From Pseudomonadota bacterium (lineage in GTDB: Bacteria; Myxococcota_A; UBA9042; GCA-2863065): DNA of 45,909 nt. Under the pieces are notes generated by a model. It saw only the letters and a list, made by a program, of their open reading frames with translations, was not told where the DNA came from and searched no databases. The stretch is taken from contig SXOO01000031.1 in the NCBI GenBank assembly GCA_005776725.1, positions 1 to 45,909 of the forward strand. Reading direction: 5' to 3'. How positions within the stretch are numbered: the first letter of the stretch is position 1; every line of letters starts with the position of its first letter. This document shows, piece after piece, positions 19,501 through 26,238 of this stretch. Made by a program: the position numbers and the translations under genes.

Positions 19501-19580
19501 GCCGGATCGTCTTCGTGACAGCCGGGCAGAACGAGCGCCCAGGCGCCAACGATGAGTCCGAGCTTGCCGAAACGAGTCAT
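10533..19580 (-). CDS. Giant lipoprotein with Ig-like repeats and FG-GAP propeller
   Basis: This 3015-aa protein starts at an ATG with GGAGGA four bases upstream (19585-19590). The signal peptide ends in the lipobox LPGC (C21), followed by a D/G/A-rich linker (about 22-60). A string of at least a dozen Ig-like or cadherin-like beta domains follows, each opening with a variant of DRTAPTLTI and containing DAAGN near its end. Residues about 1708-1730 hold a small Cys-rich insert (PCAVEADCPGAGQC). An FN3-like domain spans about 2370-2500. From about 2510 to the end come FG-GAP repeats (GDVNNDGLDDFAVGG, GDVNGDGLQDIAV, GDFNGDGLGDFVLG, GDVNGDGYDDFV), which form calcium-binding propeller blades. It is probably a cell-surface adhesion or sensing protein. 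It separates the PqqD gene from the RiPP-like cassette. Confidence 0.9.
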   Translation of the reverse strand: MTRFGKLGLIVGAWALVLPGCHEDDPAPTDIGAPSDADDTAGGDDAGADATGGDTDAPGPASLRCEVRISEDAGEASKPFGPPSALAFFDENEPTEYRASPGFQVDFSALTENVPNGTAVRLVVDGTRRDTITLSAPTGEDGVAAFANVTLLAAQSVTIELTVGQDTLACEPTSIAVESARCDVSLTPAAGCVAGDVSPDPGTQLEFTVENPDKRCDRAQLFFRAGGVETVLESVALDADGKATFTITVDPAAADGVPFEVRGAVASSGVASRVAETGWQPYTADSVGPTVSVDSPATDSLITASLDEDGDLGNGLQLPVTGTIDGAGALGGEITVSDSVTGQSVLATVSGAAPPFAWKAVLTFSTPVLDTVISASAGDACGNVGAAEIAGVDVILGDAQPGLTIATPTDGAVLLAVGDADPGTALTYETTFVVEVIGGTPGATVLVECRDATDAGAIWFPAGSATVIAENGALPVDVSLPADTTTSLECRALDNSPAPVISVPVVVTVALPAPRLIVVLPVDGTRTADPQVAVSAAAENLDGLACTVSVAGDAFAATYPTPAVSAGQLDVAVLLTTTGDALGQALPDGSYAISLACVDTFGNDACATAGADCTVALVLDRTAPTLTITAPANAVLDPLVDADADPAQPGYQADVTVTVDDLPAGAAGTTVCLTIGVADLGCLVVADGATTVTWAAATLQPGLNTLSANATDAAGNTAQPTTRDVTLDVDAVAVVVTRPAQDTSTISALQTLDVALTTPEGAPITSGATFAVDLDGAGLNPVGFAHNGGGVWTSDPIDLGALGVHVVTVRATVAGLTDGFAVRTITLKNTPTVSITEPSVAVVNLATPDCAALPGDCVYDQVVAAGADVDDGSAAVLSVDCGTGIGTYSAVAAGGVVAFEAVTLVNNTTCALSVEVADVGTGLVANAGLSVTVDRSAPVLGPFTNPSTDVVDQYTTGWALSGAALTGAPAVLVGGLEAGQTVTLSTPAGVNSVVLATSVADGATDEVVFAAEDFVDGFVTISATATDAAGNTATAERTFRVDVLPGPATLSFDSPSASSVLTGDSDTDPSTGTVWEGTFRIGVSRGTVGATVTLACRDSGDTGAPFVPAGNVVLTAADGQFDIAATIQVTAQKTKQCQLTDNAAKPAAATTSTFTFLIPAPTFNFVGPAEGSSTNATAVIVTAVATQLDGRTGTFTVTGPTAAGVLTTTGIVGGALADTVHLTDTFSASGAALPDGVYTIVFAGTDALGNDACAGATSDCTVTVILDRTAPTGTITEPSVTTLTPPGDADASTVIPGYQRDVVVTVADGGLEAGAEVCLSLGASALGCATVAVGATTVTFPAVTLQPGANALSATITDAAGNAGADATLVVTVVSDAPQVAILVPASDTSTASATLNVTVEVRNNLGVLQDAGVAAAVFVDGLDSGATAAPLGNGQYQFTVTFTTFGVHTLQATATVNAGIEGTSSPRSVNYKQNAPGLAVSTPPDGSAVNIASAICGPTPGNCDAIVTCAGSDLDDGSAASATATCGAAVSTANTTVSGGNAVFTGLTLLDGSNCTIACTATDLGTGQVATASPAVVTVDRTAPVIANYIAPASNSLIFVDDTSSNPGFQYVVRGRVGGVEAGQVVTLTAESSAGTVTREVTLAVGVPDDQLQIVAFDEMDLAQGLVTFTMTVSDAAGNPATPMVKAVQVVSENPLIRISTPTYVAPTPCAVEADCPGAGQCLDTPSGKRCAIAWNSTSSTTLLLRSLNIATLTPNQFRVCSDNAAYGANAACTASGAGFHEVQVFDVTLPDATLNIAANLIDGVHTLVGEAKLDDAGANWVSTTTASVVADQTRLVVVDRTLPTTAPVTIPTNGNPLACLSASEAAAGEFTLTTTCSEDGTARILAGGVQVGAQAAVAGVQASFAVSLGDGSVDLQAVCVDKAGNSAASSELPISVDTAIPTLAFTTPATSPVLSGASRDVTLTSDEINGVVTLSDNSVEVAQKAVGAGGTVLFDHATFGVLTDGTHSLGAAIADACGNSRAATHGPIVVDTAVPTVAITSPAVGATLADSDDAAAAAGFQVSLGFGTTGDAATATVALETDCASDFTGCNAAVVLSSSAVTNPGGAEPAFVFTLPVFKSPDFVRVTVTVEDAAGNSVSATRTFSVALANCSVSLSGIPANGKVGNALCAVAGTNCASVTASLVGTLVGACGGVGSMTLSVNGSVVDTQPVVGSAATFSQVLTHGSTPTLTVNGVGGSAPSSGDLAVTVDLSDPVPVFTATTLGGFATPGSGDSLTWNVAADLGAAAGMQANVRIDVTDDGVGGGAFSSLTANGAPVTGSPTSFPIAVTGTSFGVDVLGATFADGAAVSVVLTAEDGVGNTATTSFTYTADTVRPAPIALTLSSHNRRRPAVGLSWTAVGDDGGSGTATAYEVRYALASISDGTFDAACDAADLLKTAAVPTPGAAGSAETFTVTGPDARNPTDACKFMTRSDAGTWHFAVRAVDDLGNVGLISSTVSTADLSLRYAKGGVAKVTSTLCTASTAACDADFDARISAIGDVNNDGLDDFAVGGNTSFGFCIHYGQAAVTSDFRVPGDLAVSQSTATNTAGGPLWQCVLDKVAGALNEQKMGHYAQNAGDVNGDGLQDIAVPAYPGSPSKPEVRIFYGTNGGFIANTANVVIKGFHDAETSSTTRWAAGGDFNGDGLGDFVLGASKGNAAGTTDDNRAFVVPGAAWTSGTVINLTVAGDITTHKVQTFSMPFSGTNSPNFGFQVGFAGNVLNETVGPQMDEIIVFAASASPAPAANTKAVVIRGRATGAAAAFVVPYDTPAVADTTLVYVKPDQPSQANFGLNPNILGRDLTGDGIPDLAISHTQATNPTSKMLYVFNGAAVRAAAGGQILMGVPVNPDNSINQSPIGDRIYVSPNGSGWIWVGKYEFFFAAGNVADDPATFRPSAIAYRNTDAAGQVHVRFNHNDTTLGFPYGTYPWADLVFSNPYADSPIASRDQQGVGDVNGDGYDDFVASTDNGGYVVLVY
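14506..18396 (-). repeat. Tandem super-repeat of about 1.94 kb within the giant lipoprotein
   Basis: Residues about 396-1043 and 1044-1691 are two copies of the same multi-domain block. Matching anchors are CRDATDAGAIWFPAG and CRDSGDTGAPFVPAG; DTFGNDACA and DALGNDACA; LDRTAPTLTI (about 617) and LDRTAPTGTI (about 1264); TLQPGLNTLSANATDAAGN and TLQPGANALSATITDAAGN; DDGSAA in both. The offset is about 647 residues at every anchor. The copies have diverged clearly at the protein level, so the duplication is old. Confidence 0.75.
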
Positions 19581-19889
19581 TACGTCCTCCAACAGAACTT
19601 CAGGCGACCGTGCATTGCAGTCCCCGCCGTGAGGGGGACACGAGAACTGCGCCGGACGAATCGGCCCGACACTGCCGATATTTAGTTGCTTCTTATTCGG
19701 GTGATTGTCGGAAGAACCTCGTGGGGTCAGTCCCCCACTCCGCCTCGGAGATCCGAGTCGATCACCCTCGATGCTGGTCCACAACCCCAACGCATCAATA
19801 GCCGCGGAAGGGTGGGTCAGTCAACACCCGCACCGGTCTAATTGTGCGCGGTTGAATGGCTTTTATGGAAAGCTGGTCGCGCGCTTGGG
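19581..19889. promoter_or_regulatory. 309-nt leader of the giant lipoprotein gene with inverted repeats
   Basis: This gap lies downstream of the PqqD-family gene and upstream of the giant lipoprotein. It is less GC-rich than the rest of the window. GTGGGG (19721-19726) and CCCCAC (19733-19738) form a hairpin that could end the aldolase-PqqD transcript, although no T-tract follows. CTCGGAGATCCGAG (19744-19757) is a 14-bp palindrome that could be an operator. GGAGGA at 19585-19590 is the ribosome site for the lipoprotein. I found no convincing -35/-10 pair. Confidence 0.4.
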
Positions 19890-20159
19890 TCAGGTCCGGT
19901 TCACGAGCCCGGCACCGACCAACTCCTCGAGGAAGTCTCGCAGGTCGGCCCGCGCCTCGGCCTCGCCGATGTCGAACGCCCGTACGACTGCCGCCGTCAG
20001 CTGGTCGAGGTCGCGAGCGCCGGCCGCAAGCTCGCGCCAGACCAGGACCTCCACCTCACCCTCGAGCTCGTGCTGGCGGTTGTCCGGGGTGATGGCTACC
20101 ACCCGGTCGCCCAGGGAACGCCAAGCGGCGTTCGGGTGCGGGCGGTAGACGGACGTCAC
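19890..20159 (-). CDS. PqqD-family peptide-binding (RRE) protein
   Basis: This 89-aa protein has PqqD size and architecture. A short beta-hairpin start (RPHPNAAWRSLGDRVVAITP) leads into HELEGEVEVLVWREL, then a winged-helix bundle with LDQLTAAVVRAFDI and the tail DLRDFLEELVGAGLV, the typical 'D-x-x-x-F-L-x-x-L-x-x-x-G-L' ending. PqqD domains hold the leader of a precursor peptide for radical SAM enzymes. The GTG start overlaps the aldolase stop (GTGA). The RiPP-like cassette at 7887-10447 lacks such a protein, so this one may serve it despite the 9.4-kb separation (inference). It is the right length to be a complete stand-alone RRE. Confidence 0.82.
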   Translation of the reverse strand: MTSVYRPHPNAAWRSLGDRVVAITPDNRQHELEGEVEVLVWRELAAGARDLDQLTAAVVRAFDIGEAEARADLRDFLEELVGAGLVNRT

Positions 20160-21073
20160 GTGGTGACGTAGGCGTCCATGACGGCGTGGAGCAGCTCGAT
20201 GGCTTCCGCCTTGGGCCGCTGGAAGGCGTTACGACCCATGATCGAGCCGAAAGCGCCGCCTTGTGCCAGTTCGCGGACCTCTGCAAGCACGGACGCGTTG
20301 TCCTTGGCCTCGCCGCCCGAGAAGATCACGATGCGCCGACCACCGAAGGACGCGTCCAGCACGTGCCGCGTGCGATCCGCCAGCGTCGCCACCGGGATCT
20401 TCTGCGCCTCGTAGACCTTGCGGGCCGCGTCTTGCTCGATGTGGGCAGTGGGCGGCTTCACCTTCACGATGTGCGCGCCCATCTGGCAGGCCATCTGCGC
20501 GGCATAGGCCACCACGTCGATCGCCGTCTCGCCGTCCTTGGAGAGCGACGACCCCCGCGGGTAGCTCCAGAGGACGGTGGGCAGCCCCACGTCTCGCGCC
20601 TCGGCGGTGAGCGCCCGGAGCGTCTCGAGCATGGGGTTCTTGAGGTTGCTCCCCGGGTAGATCGTGTAGCCGATGGCTGCGCAGCCGAGCCGCAGCGCGT
20701 CACGCACGGTGGACGTGACGGCCGAGCAGGGGTCTTTCGAGCTCGACAGCGTGTCGTTGTTGTTGACCTTGAGGATCAGCGGGATCTGGCCAGCGTACTC
20801 GGCCGCGACCGCCTCGATGAAGCCGAGCGGCGCCGCGTACGCGTTGCAGCCTGCGTCGACCGCGAGCTGCGCGTGGTAACGCGGGTCGTAGCCGGCCGGG
20901 TTCTTCGCGAAGCTCCGGGCTGGACCATGCTCGAAGCCCTGGTCGACAGGCAGGATGACCATCCGGCCGGTGCCCGCGAGGCGCCCGGTGTTCATCATGC
21001 GCATGAGGTTGGCCAACACGCCGGGCGGGTTGCCGGCGTACCACGACAGGATCTCGGCGACGCGTGAAGTCAT
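20156..21073 (-). CDS. fbaB: Class I fructose-bisphosphate aldolase (DhnA/FbaB type)
   Basis: This 305-aa TIM-barrel enzyme should cleave fructose-1,6-bisphosphate through a Schiff base. VILPVDQGFEHGP (39-51) is the family's entry motif. HIVKVKPP holds the candidate Schiff-base lysine (K204 or K206). FSGGEAKD and IMGRNAFQRP near the C-terminus form the phosphate-binding loops. The ATG at 21073 fits the family start; an upstream in-frame extension to 21229 is antisense to the next gene. Its stop overlaps the PqqD-family start, an unexpected pairing for a glycolytic enzyme. The related DhnA-type aldolases of aromatic biosynthesis remain a possibility. Confidence 0.9.
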   Translation of the reverse strand: MTSRVAEILSWYAGNPPGVLANLMRMMNTGRLAGTGRMVILPVDQGFEHGPARSFAKNPAGYDPRYHAQLAVDAGCNAYAAPLGFIEAVAAEYAGQIPLILKVNNNDTLSSSKDPCSAVTSTVRDALRLGCAAIGYTIYPGSNLKNPMLETLRALTAEARDVGLPTVLWSYPRGSSLSKDGETAIDVVAYAAQMACQMGAHIVKVKPPTAHIEQDAARKVYEAQKIPVATLADRTRHVLDASFGGRRIVIFSGGEAKDNASVLAEVRELAQGGAFGSIMGRNAFQRPKAEAIELLHAVMDAYVTT

Positions 21074-21172
21074 GGGCCGGCGAAGTACACCACAGCCCGG
21101 GAGGAGGCAAGGTCTGCAGCGCCCCCAGCTCCGGCGCGGCGGGCGACCGGAGGCCCGGCAGGGAGACCGGCG

Positions 21173-22273
21173 GTGATTGACACCGATGCTCGGGCATTGG
21201 ACGGTCCGGGCGTGCTGCCAACGCGCCACCCGTTCGACCGGCCCGACATCGACGCGATCTGGCTCGCGTGCGCGTCCCGCTGCGGCTTCGCGGTGCGGCG
21301 GGGGGACTCCGTGTACGCGTCCACGTCAGGCCGCGTCATCACGCTCGGCACCCCCGAGACGCTCGACGCCGACGACTGCGTCGCCGTGCTCGTCCTCCAC
21401 GAGCTCTGCCACGGGCTGGTCGAGGGTCCGGAGCGCTGGGGCCTCGACGACTTCGGCCTCGACAACACCACCGACGGCGACCAGGACCGCGAGTACGCCG
21501 CGCTGCGTTTGCAGGCCCACTTCGCGGACCGCGTCGCGCTGCGGGCCTTCTTCTTCCCGACGACTGAGTGGCGGTCCTACTACGAGCAGCTGCCCTCCGG
21601 CGACGCCATGGAGATCTCGCCGCTCACCGCCCCAGTGCCCGAGCAGGCGATCGTGGCGTTGGCGCGCGCGGGGGCCGCGTTCGCGAGGACGGTCGGCGTC
21701 CACGGCGCCATCGAGCGCGCCATGGCGGCCACCCTCGCCGTGGCCGAGCGGGAGCGCCTCTACACACCCCACCTCGGCCGACACCCGATCGACGGTCCGC
21801 TCATCGACTGGCGACAGCAGGATCTGCGAGCTGAAACCCAGCGGGCGGCAACGATGCCCACCTGCGGCGCTTGCGGGTGGGCTCGCGCGGATCGGTACGG
21901 CCGGAAGCGCTGCATCGTGCACGCGAAGTGGAGCGGGGCGGGCCCCCGTGTGCGCGACGACCTGCCGGGCTGCATGCGCTTCGAGCGGGCCCTCGACTGC
22001 CTGACCTGCGGGGCGTGCTGCCGAGAGGCCTACCACGCGGTCCAGATCCCGCGGAACGACCCCTTCATCCAGGCGCGGCCAGAGCTCATCACGCGCGACA
22101 AGAAGGGCGTCTTCGTGATCCGTCAGGGCAGCCGGTGCTCCCAGCTGGCAGGCGGGCAGGGCGTGCCCTACACGTGCCATGTCTACGGCGAGAGGCCGAT
22201 CACCTGCCGCGAGTTCGAGCGCGGCGGGCCGAACTGCCTCATGGCGCGACGTCGCGTCGGGCTCACCGCGTGA
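21173..22273 (+). CDS. HExxH domain fused to YkgJ-type Cys-cluster domain
   Basis: This 366-aa protein joins two parts. The N-terminal half has H76-E-L-C-H80, a zinc-protease-like HExxH, followed by DREYAALRLQAHFAD, in which E108 could be the third ligand. A small zinc-knuckle-like stretch (TCGACGW...RCIVH) follows. The C-terminal half is a YkgJ-like putative zinc/iron-chelating domain: C276-LT-C279-GA-C282-C283, then GSRCSQL, PYTCHVYGERPITCREFE and PNC. The start is a GTG. Its stop overlaps the LD-carboxypeptidase start (GTGA). I do not know the biological role. The HExxH part could be a peptidase or a degenerate metal site. Confidence 0.75.
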   Translation: MIDTDARALDGPGVLPTRHPFDRPDIDAIWLACASRCGFAVRRGDSVYASTSGRVITLGTPETLDADDCVAVLVLHELCHGLVEGPERWGLDDFGLDNTTDGDQDREYAALRLQAHFADRVALRAFFFPTTEWRSYYEQLPSGDAMEISPLTAPVPEQAIVALARAGAAFARTVGVHGAIERAMAATLAVAERERLYTPHLGRHPIDGPLIDWRQQDLRAETQRAATMPTCGACGWARADRYGRKRCIVHAKWSGAGPRVRDDLPGCMRFERALDCLTCGACCREAYHAVQIPRNDPFIQARPELITRDKKGVFVIRQGSRCSQLAGGQGVPYTCHVYGERPITCREFERGGPNCLMARRRVGLTA

Positions 22274-23144
22274 AGCGTGTCCTGGTCGTCGCGCCGTCCG
22301 GGGTGGCCCCCGCCGACCGTGTGGAGTTGGGCCGGCAGGCGCTCCTCCGCGCGGGCTTCGAGGTCGAGCTCCCCACCCCGCCGAGCGGACCCCGACACTA
22401 TCTGGCGGGCCCGGACGACCACCGCGCGCAGGAGCTGCTCTCGGCCATCGAGCGGGACGACGTGGACCTGGTGTGGGCGCTTCGCGGAGGGTTCGGCGCA
22501 GTCCGCACCTGGGAGCGCCTCGATCCCGCTCGGGTCGCGCGTGCGATGCGGCGAAACCCGCGACCCCTGGTCGGCTTCTCGGACATCACCGTGCTCGTGA
22601 ACGCGCTCGCGGCTTTCGGCGCCCCGATGGTCCACGGCCCCGTGGTCACTCAGTTCGCTGATCTCACCGAGGAGGCGCGCGCCGCGGTTCTCGACGCGCT
22701 GACCCGTGGCCCGCAGGGTCCGCTGCCGTTTCGAGACAGCACCGTGCTGCGATCTGGCGAGGCCCGCGGGGTCTTGCGCGGCGGCAACCTCGCCACGCTC
22801 GCGTCCTTGGTGGGCACCTCCGCGATGCCGCCGCTTCACGACTCCGTGGTGTTCCTCGAGGACGTGGGCGAGCCTGTCTACCGCCTCGATCGGATGTTGT
22901 GCCAGCTCCGCCAGTCCGGCTCGCTCGCCGGCGCTCGAGCGCTCCTCTTGGGGTCGTTCTCCGGTGTGGCCGCGGGGGAGCTCGGCGCCCTGGAGCATCT
23001 GCTCCGCGAGGTGGGCGAGTGGTTTCCGGGGCCCGTGCTCACCGGGCTGCGCGTGGGGCACACCCCCGACAACCACGCGGTCTGGGTGGGAGCTGAGGTT
23101 ACGGTCGTCGCGGGGGCTCACGTAGCCGCCGCGGAGTACCTGCC

Positions 23145-23148
<4 letters not shown>
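22270..23148 (+). CDS. ldcA: LD-carboxypeptidase (MEROPS S66, LdcA-like)
   Basis: This 292-aa serine peptidase should remove the terminal D-Ala from murein tetrapeptides during cell-wall recycling. Family motifs are present: WALRGGFGAVR (about 75-85), the nucleophile in GFSDIT (S near 102), FLEDVGEPVYRLDR carrying the catalytic Glu, and GHTPDNHAVWVG carrying the catalytic His. No signal peptide is seen, as expected for a cytoplasmic recycling enzyme. The GTG at 22270 overlaps the previous stop, and its TGA overlaps the TTG of the next gene, giving a coupled three-gene set. Confidence 0.92.
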
Positions 23149-24143
<995 letters not shown>

Positions 24144-24144
24144 T

Positions 24145-24159
24145 CGGGCAGCGTGCCCG
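24145..24159. terminator. Short hairpin between convergent genes
   Basis: CGGGCA (24145-24150) and TGCCCG (24154-24159) form a perfect 6-bp stem with a 3-nt loop, one base after the serine hydrolase stop and just past the DUF1844 gene on the other strand. No T-tract is present, so bidirectional termination is only a suggestion. Confidence 0.35.
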
Positions 24160-24165
24160 GGCGCC

Positions 24166-24429
24166 TCAGGACTTCGAGAGGGCGACGTACCGGGTCTGGA
24201 GGTCGGCGAGGAAGCGCCCGAGCAGCGCCTCTTCTCGGCCGTTCAGGTTGTTGCGCGTCTTCTCACGCAGCATGGACAGCATCTGGATCGAGTGCTGCGC
24301 CATGGGCAGGTTGACGGCGGTCTTGTGGGTGTCTGGATCGGGGATCTGGCCGAGGTTGAGCATGCCGGAGGTGGCGATGCTCATGACCAGGGCCTCGAAC
24401 TCGCCGGGGGTGGTGCCGTCGTCGCTCAT
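24166..24429 (-). CDS. DUF1844 family protein
   Basis: This 87-aa soluble protein fits DUF1844: FEALVMSIATSGMLNLGQIPDP (about 11-32) followed by a helix with AQHSIQMLSMLREKTRNNL (about 44-62) and a final helix ending in LQTRYVAL. The family is common in Myxococcota and related delta-proteobacteria and has no known function. It follows the 95-aa upstream gene by 3 nt, so the two are co-transcribed and probably act together. Confidence 0.85.
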   Translation of the reverse strand: MSDDGTTPGEFEALVMSIATSGMLNLGQIPDPDTHKTAVNLPMAQHSIQMLSMLREKTRNNLNGREEALLGRFLADLQTRYVALSKS

Positions 24430-24432
24430 GGC

Positions 24433-24720
24433 CTACAGGTCCGGACCCTCTTCCCAGGCGTCGAGCATGTCGCCGGGGAGGGAGCCGTCGGCCAGCGCGG
24501 ACTCGGGCTCTCCGGGCTTGACCGGGAGGACCTTGAGCTTGCGGCGCGGCAGGTTGGTGGCGTTTCCGTCGGCGTCGAACTCGACGACGTTCTCGGCCCG
24601 GTCCGGGAGCGCGCTCGAAGAGGCCTCGAGCTCAGGGCGCGTGAGGCGCTTCATCCGGATGGCGCGTTCCTGGAGGCGAATGTCGAGATAGAGCGAGCTG
24701 TTGTCCACGAGGTCCTCCAT
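24433..24720 (-). CDS. Small conserved-looking protein upstream of DUF1844
   Basis: This 95-aa protein starts MEDLVDNSSLYLDIRLQERA, then a Leu/Glu-rich helix (about 22-42) and a charged, Pro-rich tail (LPRRKLKVLPVKPGEPE). I recall similar short proteins beside DUF1844 genes in delta-proteobacteria, but I know no function. The ATG at 24720 is preferred. An in-frame TTG at 24762 would add 14 residues, but that TTG forms the first bases of a TTGACA -35-like box. There is no strong ribosome site, so the message may be nearly leaderless. Confidence 0.65.
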   Translation of the reverse strand: MEDLVDNSSLYLDIRLQERAIRMKRLTRPELEASSSALPDRAENVVEFDADGNATNLPRRKLKVLPVKPGEPESALADGSLPGDMLDAWEEGPDL

Positions 24721-24732
24721 GAAGGGGGCGTA

Positions 24733-24762
24733 GAAGTAGCCGTGTGTTGCGCGCAGTGTCAA
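24733..24762 (-). promoter_or_regulatory. Possible sigma-70-type promoter for the DUF1844 pair
   Basis: On the minus strand TTGACA (24757-24762) matches the -35 consensus exactly. With an 18-nt spacer the -10 position holds TACTTC (24733-24738), a poor match. A start near 24726 would place transcription only a few bases before the ATG at 24720. Confidence 0.3.
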
Positions 24763-24910
24763 GGCGCGCGTTCGAGTCGAGCCACGGCGACGTGGTCGGC
24801 GAACGAACTCGGGCAGCCGGTTGTGGACGGCCTACCCCGTCGGTACCCTGGGACCTCGCCGGGCGCGGGCCCGTGGGGAGGTCGTCGTGCGCGGAAGAGA
24901 CGGGCGAGCA

Positions 24911-25714
24911 ATGCCTGGGGTGGGGGCGGCCGGGCCGGGAGCGCGGCTGCTGCTCTTGCCGGTGCGGCTCGTGGCCTTCTTCGTGGTCTCGAGCGCGTGT
25001 GGGAGCGCGGAGAGCGCCACATCCGACGCGGCCGCCGGAGACATCGCCAGTCTCCCGCGTTGCCCGACGGCGCAGCCCCAGCATGTGGTGCAGGGGCTCC
25101 GCGCCGATGGGCGGCCGCTCACGCTCCCCACACAGCAGACGAAGGAGCCCTGCGACGGCGTAGACAACGACGACGACGGCTTCACCGATCCGCACTGTGG
25201 CACCGTCCCGTGCGAGAGCGACGCTGACTGCACCTACGGGGGCGCGGTGCCGGACGCGGACTGCAACGCCTTCCAGCACCTCGTGCCGGGCTTCGACGGG
25301 CCGGGCTGCAACCAGATCGACGGGTATCCCAGCACCGACCAGTCCCAGCTGAACGCCTGCTGGGGCGTCCTGTGCCCTGCCGGCCAGAAGTGCGTCGGTG
25401 GAGAGTGCGGCCCGGCCGGAGCTCAGCCTCCGTGTGGCACGTGCGAGTCTGGCCGGGACTGCCCGTTGAACGCCGGCTGTATCCCGCTGATCACGGACCC
25501 GAACGACTTCGAGAGCCGGGGCGAGCCCGCGTGTGTGTTCTACTGCCACGAGACGCCGTGCCCCGCTGGCTTCGCGTGCAGCACCACGCGCGCCGATATC
25601 CTCGGCAAGGTCACCTGGCATCGCCTCTGCTTCCCCGAGGGTCAGATCGGGTGCCCTCAGACGAAAGGTGTCGTCCCGCCGGGCGTGACGATGTCCATGG
25701 ACGTGTGTCAATGA
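24911..25714 (+). CDS. Cys-rich lipoprotein with CDGVDND motif
   Basis: This 267-aa protein opens with a hydrophobic signal (LLLLPVRLVAFFVVSSACGS) whose Cys after SSA is a plausible lipid site. The mature part is rich in Cys and Asp. CDGVDNDDDGFTDPHCG (about 84-100) is the Cys/Asp loop common in MopE-like and other Myxococcota surface proteins, where it may bind metal. Further repeats CPAGQKCVGGEC, CESGRDCPLNAGC and CHETPCPAGFAC look like EGF-like or disulfide-rich modules. The ATG at 24911 was chosen just ahead of the signal; GTG starts upstream are possible. It opens a plus-strand run of exported proteins. The function is unknown. Confidence 0.72.
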   Translation: MPGVGAAGPGARLLLLPVRLVAFFVVSSACGSAESATSDAAAGDIASLPRCPTAQPQHVVQGLRADGRPLTLPTQQTKEPCDGVDNDDDGFTDPHCGTVPCESDADCTYGGAVPDADCNAFQHLVPGFDGPGCNQIDGYPSTDQSQLNACWGVLCPAGQKCVGGECGPAGAQPPCGTCESGRDCPLNAGCIPLITDPNDFESRGEPACVFYCHETPCPAGFACSTTRADILGKVTWHRLCFPEGQIGCPQTKGVVPPGVTMSMDVCQ

Positions 25715-25785
25715 CCCCCGAGCGTCTCCGGGCTCGCAACGGGTCCCAATTGCGCAACGGGGATCGCGGGGGCTAACGTAGAGTC

Positions 25786-26193
25786 GTGCGTTGGCTCCCC
25801 CTCACCCTCCTGTGGCTCGCCTGCGATCCGGACGACGCGCCGGCCACGACCGAGTCCTGCGCGCGCTCCGCGGGCTGCTCGGTCTTCGGCGAATGCGGGC
25901 TCACGGAAGACGGCACCTGCGGCCCCACGCTGGAGGCGCACTGTCGCTCCGCGGCCACGGCCTGTAGCGCGGAGGGCCGCTGCTCCCTCGTCGACGGTCG
26001 CTGCGTCGCCACCGCCGCCGCCGACTGTCTCGCAAGCACCGAGTGCAGAGCGCTCGGTCACTGCTCCGTCTTCGACCTCGGGATGTGTGGGGCCGTCACG
26101 GATGACGACTGCAAGAGCTCCGACCGATGCACCCTCTTCCACCAGTGCGTGGCCCAGGTCGGCGAATGTCAGAACTCCGGACACGGCCACTGA
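25786..26193 (+). CDS. Small Cys-repeat exported protein
   Basis: This 135-aa protein begins with GTG and a short hydrophobic stretch ending WLAC (C13), probably a lipoprotein signal although the lipobox is not ideal. The mature part is made of four degenerate disulfide-rich units with the pattern C-x(4-6)-C-x(3-5)-G-x-C-x(4-6)-G-x-C (for example CSVFGECGLTEDGTC, CSAEGRCSLVDGRC, CRALGHCSVFDLGMC). It has about 19 Cys in the mature part. I know no function for it. Seventy bases separate it from the preceding gene. Confidence 0.68.
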   Translation: MRWLPLTLLWLACDPDDAPATTESCARSAGCSVFGECGLTEDGTCGPTLEAHCRSAATACSAEGRCSLVDGRCVATAAADCLASTECRALGHCSVFDLGMCGAVTDDDCKSSDRCTLFHQCVAQVGECQNSGHGH

Positions 26194-26238
26194 CATGCTG
26201 CCGAGTCACCCGCCCGACTGCCCCCTCACGGAGCCAAC

